Positions 12,396 through 14,442 of a DNA stretch of 14,442 nt are shown one piece after another (position 1 is the first letter of the stretch; every line of letters begins with the position of its first letter). Source of the DNA: Dehalococcoidia bacterium (GTDB taxonomy: Bacteria > Chloroflexota > Dehalococcoidia > Dehalococcoidales > UBA1222). The notes under the pieces were generated by a model. That model was not told where the DNA came from. It did no database searches and saw nothing but the letters and a program-made list of their open reading frames with translations. Position numbers and translations under genes: made by a program. Location: positions 1-14,442 of the forward strand of contig WQXK01000017.1 in assembly GCA_009784845.1 (NCBI GenBank). Direction: 5' to 3'.

Positions 12396-14442
12396 ATGAA
12401 AACTCCAAAACACAAAAAGAAATTCCTTTTGGGCATTCTGCTCAGCATGTGTATGACGCTAGCAACTGTGTTGACATTCTCAAGTTCAACTCAGGCAGCA
12501 GATATTCCCGTTGCCATAACAGAATCCATGAGCGCTGCTGACATCCAAAGCAATATTCAGACTGCCATAAACAACGCATCGTCAGGCGATACTGTTACCG
12601 TAACCGGCGCCAAGACCAACGAAACTGCCGATATTACGCTGACTATACCCGCAGGAATCACACTGACATGGAAAGCTCTCTCGCAAGACTTATCATTTAA
12701 CATCGACGGCGGCGGAACATTTGATGTGGCTGGCGGCGAGATTTCAACATCGGGAACGTATTCCGTTGCTATTTATGTCGGTAGCGATGCTGTAAACGTA
12801 TCAGACGGCAAGGTTACAGCAAGCGGAATATATTGCTCAGCTATCGAGGTCGGCAGTGGCAGCGTAACCGTATCGGGCGGTGAGGTAACTGCCGACGGAG
12901 ACGGGCAACACGGCTGTTATGCCATTTATTTATACAACCCCGGGACAGTGACCGTAACTGGTGGAAAAGTCTCGGCAGTTAACGCAATCGGCAACATGTT
13001 CGCAATCACCCTTGGCGGCGGCGGTCTGGCTGCATATCTGGAAGGCACGTGCGAGGGTGATTTTATGGTTCTGGGCAACGGCATCATCGTTGAGTCTGAG
13101 TTGCTCATCATTCCTGACCCATATGGCGGAACGACCACCGGACTGACCCGCATAAGCAGAAGTGCCATCTCAAATGTTAAATGGGACACCTCAAAATCAC
13201 CCCCTGTTATCAATTTTTCCAATGGAGCATTTACCATTGAATGGGCCGAACCAACTCCGCCAACGAGCGTGATAGGAGACTCGGTGAGAAGGCAAGACAA
13301 TGGTGATTTATTCGGCACACTGGCAGAGGCCATTGCCAGCGCAGGAGCTGACGGGCTAAGCGTCTTTACCATTGAGGTCATCGGCGAGGCAACCGAGTCA
13401 GGCAATATCTCAATCACGTCAGATGTAACTATTGTTGGTGCTAATGGTGCGCATACTGTCACTCTTGCCAACAGCATTTCAGTGCGGGGCGGCGGAAAGC
13501 TGACCCTTGGAGACAGCACAGGCACAAACCTATTGACGCTAATAGGATACGTGAGTGTAACGGACGGGGCAATTGACGCCAGAGACGGAATAATACTGCA
13601 AACCAGCAGATCTTACGCTTTGGAGATGATTGGACCAAACGCAACGGGCGTCATCAGCGGCGGCAGATTTACAGGCAAAAACGACGCAGTTCACCTCTCT
13701 GACACAGGAACGAAAATCGATAAAATTTCGGGTGGCGTTTTTTATCAGGTCGATACCAGCGTTGCACTGCACGGGCATGCCATTTTCGTGCAAAACAATT
13801 CTCAAATCGGCGAAATCTCAGGCAGCTATTTTGAGGCTGCCTTAAACAGCGCCTTATCCATTATCCGCGGTGGTCACGTCGGCGAAATCAGCGGCGGTGA
13901 TTTTGTTACCCTGCGCATGGGCACGACCTCACCAGATACCAGAAATGCCACGATTCACATTGAGGGTGAAACCAGCATTGGCACAATCTCAGGAGGGCAT
14001 TTCCGCGGCGGATACTTTGGCGTATTGGTTATTATAAGGAATGCTCAAGCTCAAATAGACCTCATTACCGGCGGATTATTTGAAGGAACAATTGGTCTGC
14101 AAAATGACATCGGCTGCATAGTTGACGAAATCTCAGGTGGAGAATTTTCAGGCACGAATTACGGAATCATGAACGCAGGCACCATCAACCTAATCACCGG
14201 TGATGCAGAGATTTACGGCAATAGTGCCGGCATTTGGAATTATAACTACGGGCTCATCAAAGAAATCAGCGGCAGCACAATATCGTCCGGTGATTCCGGT
14301 GCCGGCATCTCCAATGCCGGAACAATTCAAGAAATTTCAGGTGGAACAATTATTGGCGGATTCAATGCCATAAGCTGCACCGGAAGCAACAGAGGGCGCC
14401 TCAATGTGGTTTCCGGCGGAGTCTTCTGGGCAAAATCCAGCA
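12396..14442 (+). CDS. Large exported beta-solenoid surface protein, 5' part
   Basis: The first 682 codons of a secreted repeat protein; the frame is open to the window end. Residues 1-34 are a signal peptide (PKHKKK, hydrophobic core LLGILLSMCMTLATVLTF, cleavage near STQA). Residues 35-290 hold a right-handed beta-helix-like region opened by IQTAINNASSGDTVTV, a phrase typical of such folds, with coils such as VTVSGGEVTA. A short proline-bearing linker (AEPTPPTS) is followed by a second start module (LFGTLAEAIASAGADGL). From residue 419 on, IxxISGGxF-type coils repeat to the end. Only a few cysteines and no enzymatic motif are seen. The GGAG ribosome binding site is 11 bases from the ATG, a little far. 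An adhesin or polysaccharide-binding surface role is inference; the anchor would be beyond the window. Confidence 0.88.
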   Translation, partial: MKTPKHKKKFLLGILLSMCMTLATVLTFSSSTQAADIPVAITESMSAADIQSNIQTAINNASSGDTVTVTGAKTNETADITLTIPAGITLTWKALSQDLSFNIDGGGTFDVAGGEISTSGTYSVAIYVGSDAVNVSDGKVTASGIYCSAIEVGSGSVTVSGGEVTADGDGQHGCYAIYLYNPGTVTVTGGKVSAVNAIGNMFAITLGGGGLAAYLEGTCEGDFMVLGNGIIVESELLIIPDPYGGTTTGLTRISRSAISNVKWDTSKSPPVINFSNGAFTIEWAEPTPPTSVIGDSVRRQDNGDLFGTLAEAIASAGADGLSVFTIEVIGEATESGNISITSDVTIVGANGAHTVTLANSISVRGGGKLTLGDSTGTNLLTLIGYVSVTDGAIDARDGIILQTSRSYALEMIGPNATGVISGGRFTGKNDAVHLSDTGTKIDKISGGVFYQVDTSVALHGHAIFVQNNSQIGEISGSYFEAALNSALSIIRGGHVGEISGGDFVTLRMGTTSPDTRNATIHIEGETSIGTISGGHFRGGYFGVLVIIRNAQAQIDLITGGLFEGTIGLQNDIGCIVDEISGGEFSGTNYGIMNAGTINLITGDAEIYGNSAGIWNYNYGLIKEISGSTISSGDSGAGISNAGTIQEISGGTIIGGFNAISCTGSNRGRLNVVSGGVFWAKSS
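13650..14426 (+). repeat. Beta-solenoid coil repeats (ISGGxF units)
   Basis: Eleven degenerate copies of a coil ending in (E/K/T/L)ISGG(x)F or LITGG are coded here. Examples are VISGGRF, KISGGVF, EISGGDF, TISGGHF, LITGGLF, EISGGEF, EISGGTI and VVSGGVF. Spacing is roughly 17-35 residues, with GIxNxGTI-like segments between. The nucleotide sequences of the copies differ, so this is an old protein repeat rather than a recent DNA expansion. Confidence 0.8.

Noticed and set aside
12311..12541. 76-codon plus-strand frame before and within the solenoid gene
   Set aside because: It overlaps the signal-peptide coding region in another frame, has no ribosome binding site, and its sequence is unlike a real protein.
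12926..13525. 199-codon minus-strand frame opposite the solenoid gene
   Set aside because: Repetitive Gly/Thr-rich sense codons often leave the antisense strand open. The product is Pro/Ser-rich without a domain.

Overview
The window looks like chromosomal DNA from an anaerobic, probably clostridial Firmicute. The reasons are strong GGAGG-type ribosome binding sites, sigma-A-like promoters, a ferredoxin-linked 2-oxoacid oxidoreductase, cell-surface proteins with Firmicute-type signal peptides, and moderate G+C. The sequence alone does not support a genus.

Layout. Positions 1-588 carry the 3' end of a zinc/manganese-type ABC transporter permease. It converges on a minus-strand gene (718-2208) for a secreted, Ig-like, collagen-repeat protein with a C-terminal membrane anchor, and a long perfect hairpin (644-690) between them can terminate both. 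The 554-base divergent region 2209-2762 is mostly regulatory. On the minus strand it holds two tandem promoters and a structured leader with an internal terminator. On the plus strand it holds a promoter with an 18-bp near-palindrome lying across the -35/-10 interval.

Positions 2763-10932 form a tightly packed eight-gene plus-strand operon with gaps of 3-30 bases and two ATGA overlaps. The order is P-loop ATPase, 2x[4Fe-4S] ferredoxin subunit, 2-oxoacid:ferredoxin oxidoreductase alpha (VorB type), beta (TPP) and gamma subunits, XRE-cupin regulator, acyl-CoA synthetase, and an 845-residue fusion of a sugar-isomerase-like TIM barrel to a second acyl-CoA synthetase. Taken together (inference), the operon interconverts a carboxylic acid, its acyl-CoA and the corresponding 2-oxoacid with ferredoxin as electron carrier. 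It could run towards amino-acid oxidation or towards reductive carboxylation of scavenged acids. The fusion is the most unusual item in the window.

Positions 10953-12165 are a small accessory patch: a solo MNT-type nucleotidyltransferase, then a PIN-domain toxin-like gene with its own promoter, overlapped by a 79-residue putative antitoxin. From 12396 to the window end runs the 5' part (682 codons) of a large exported beta-solenoid protein with many SGG(x)F repeats, so surface-protein genes lie on both sides of the metabolic operon.
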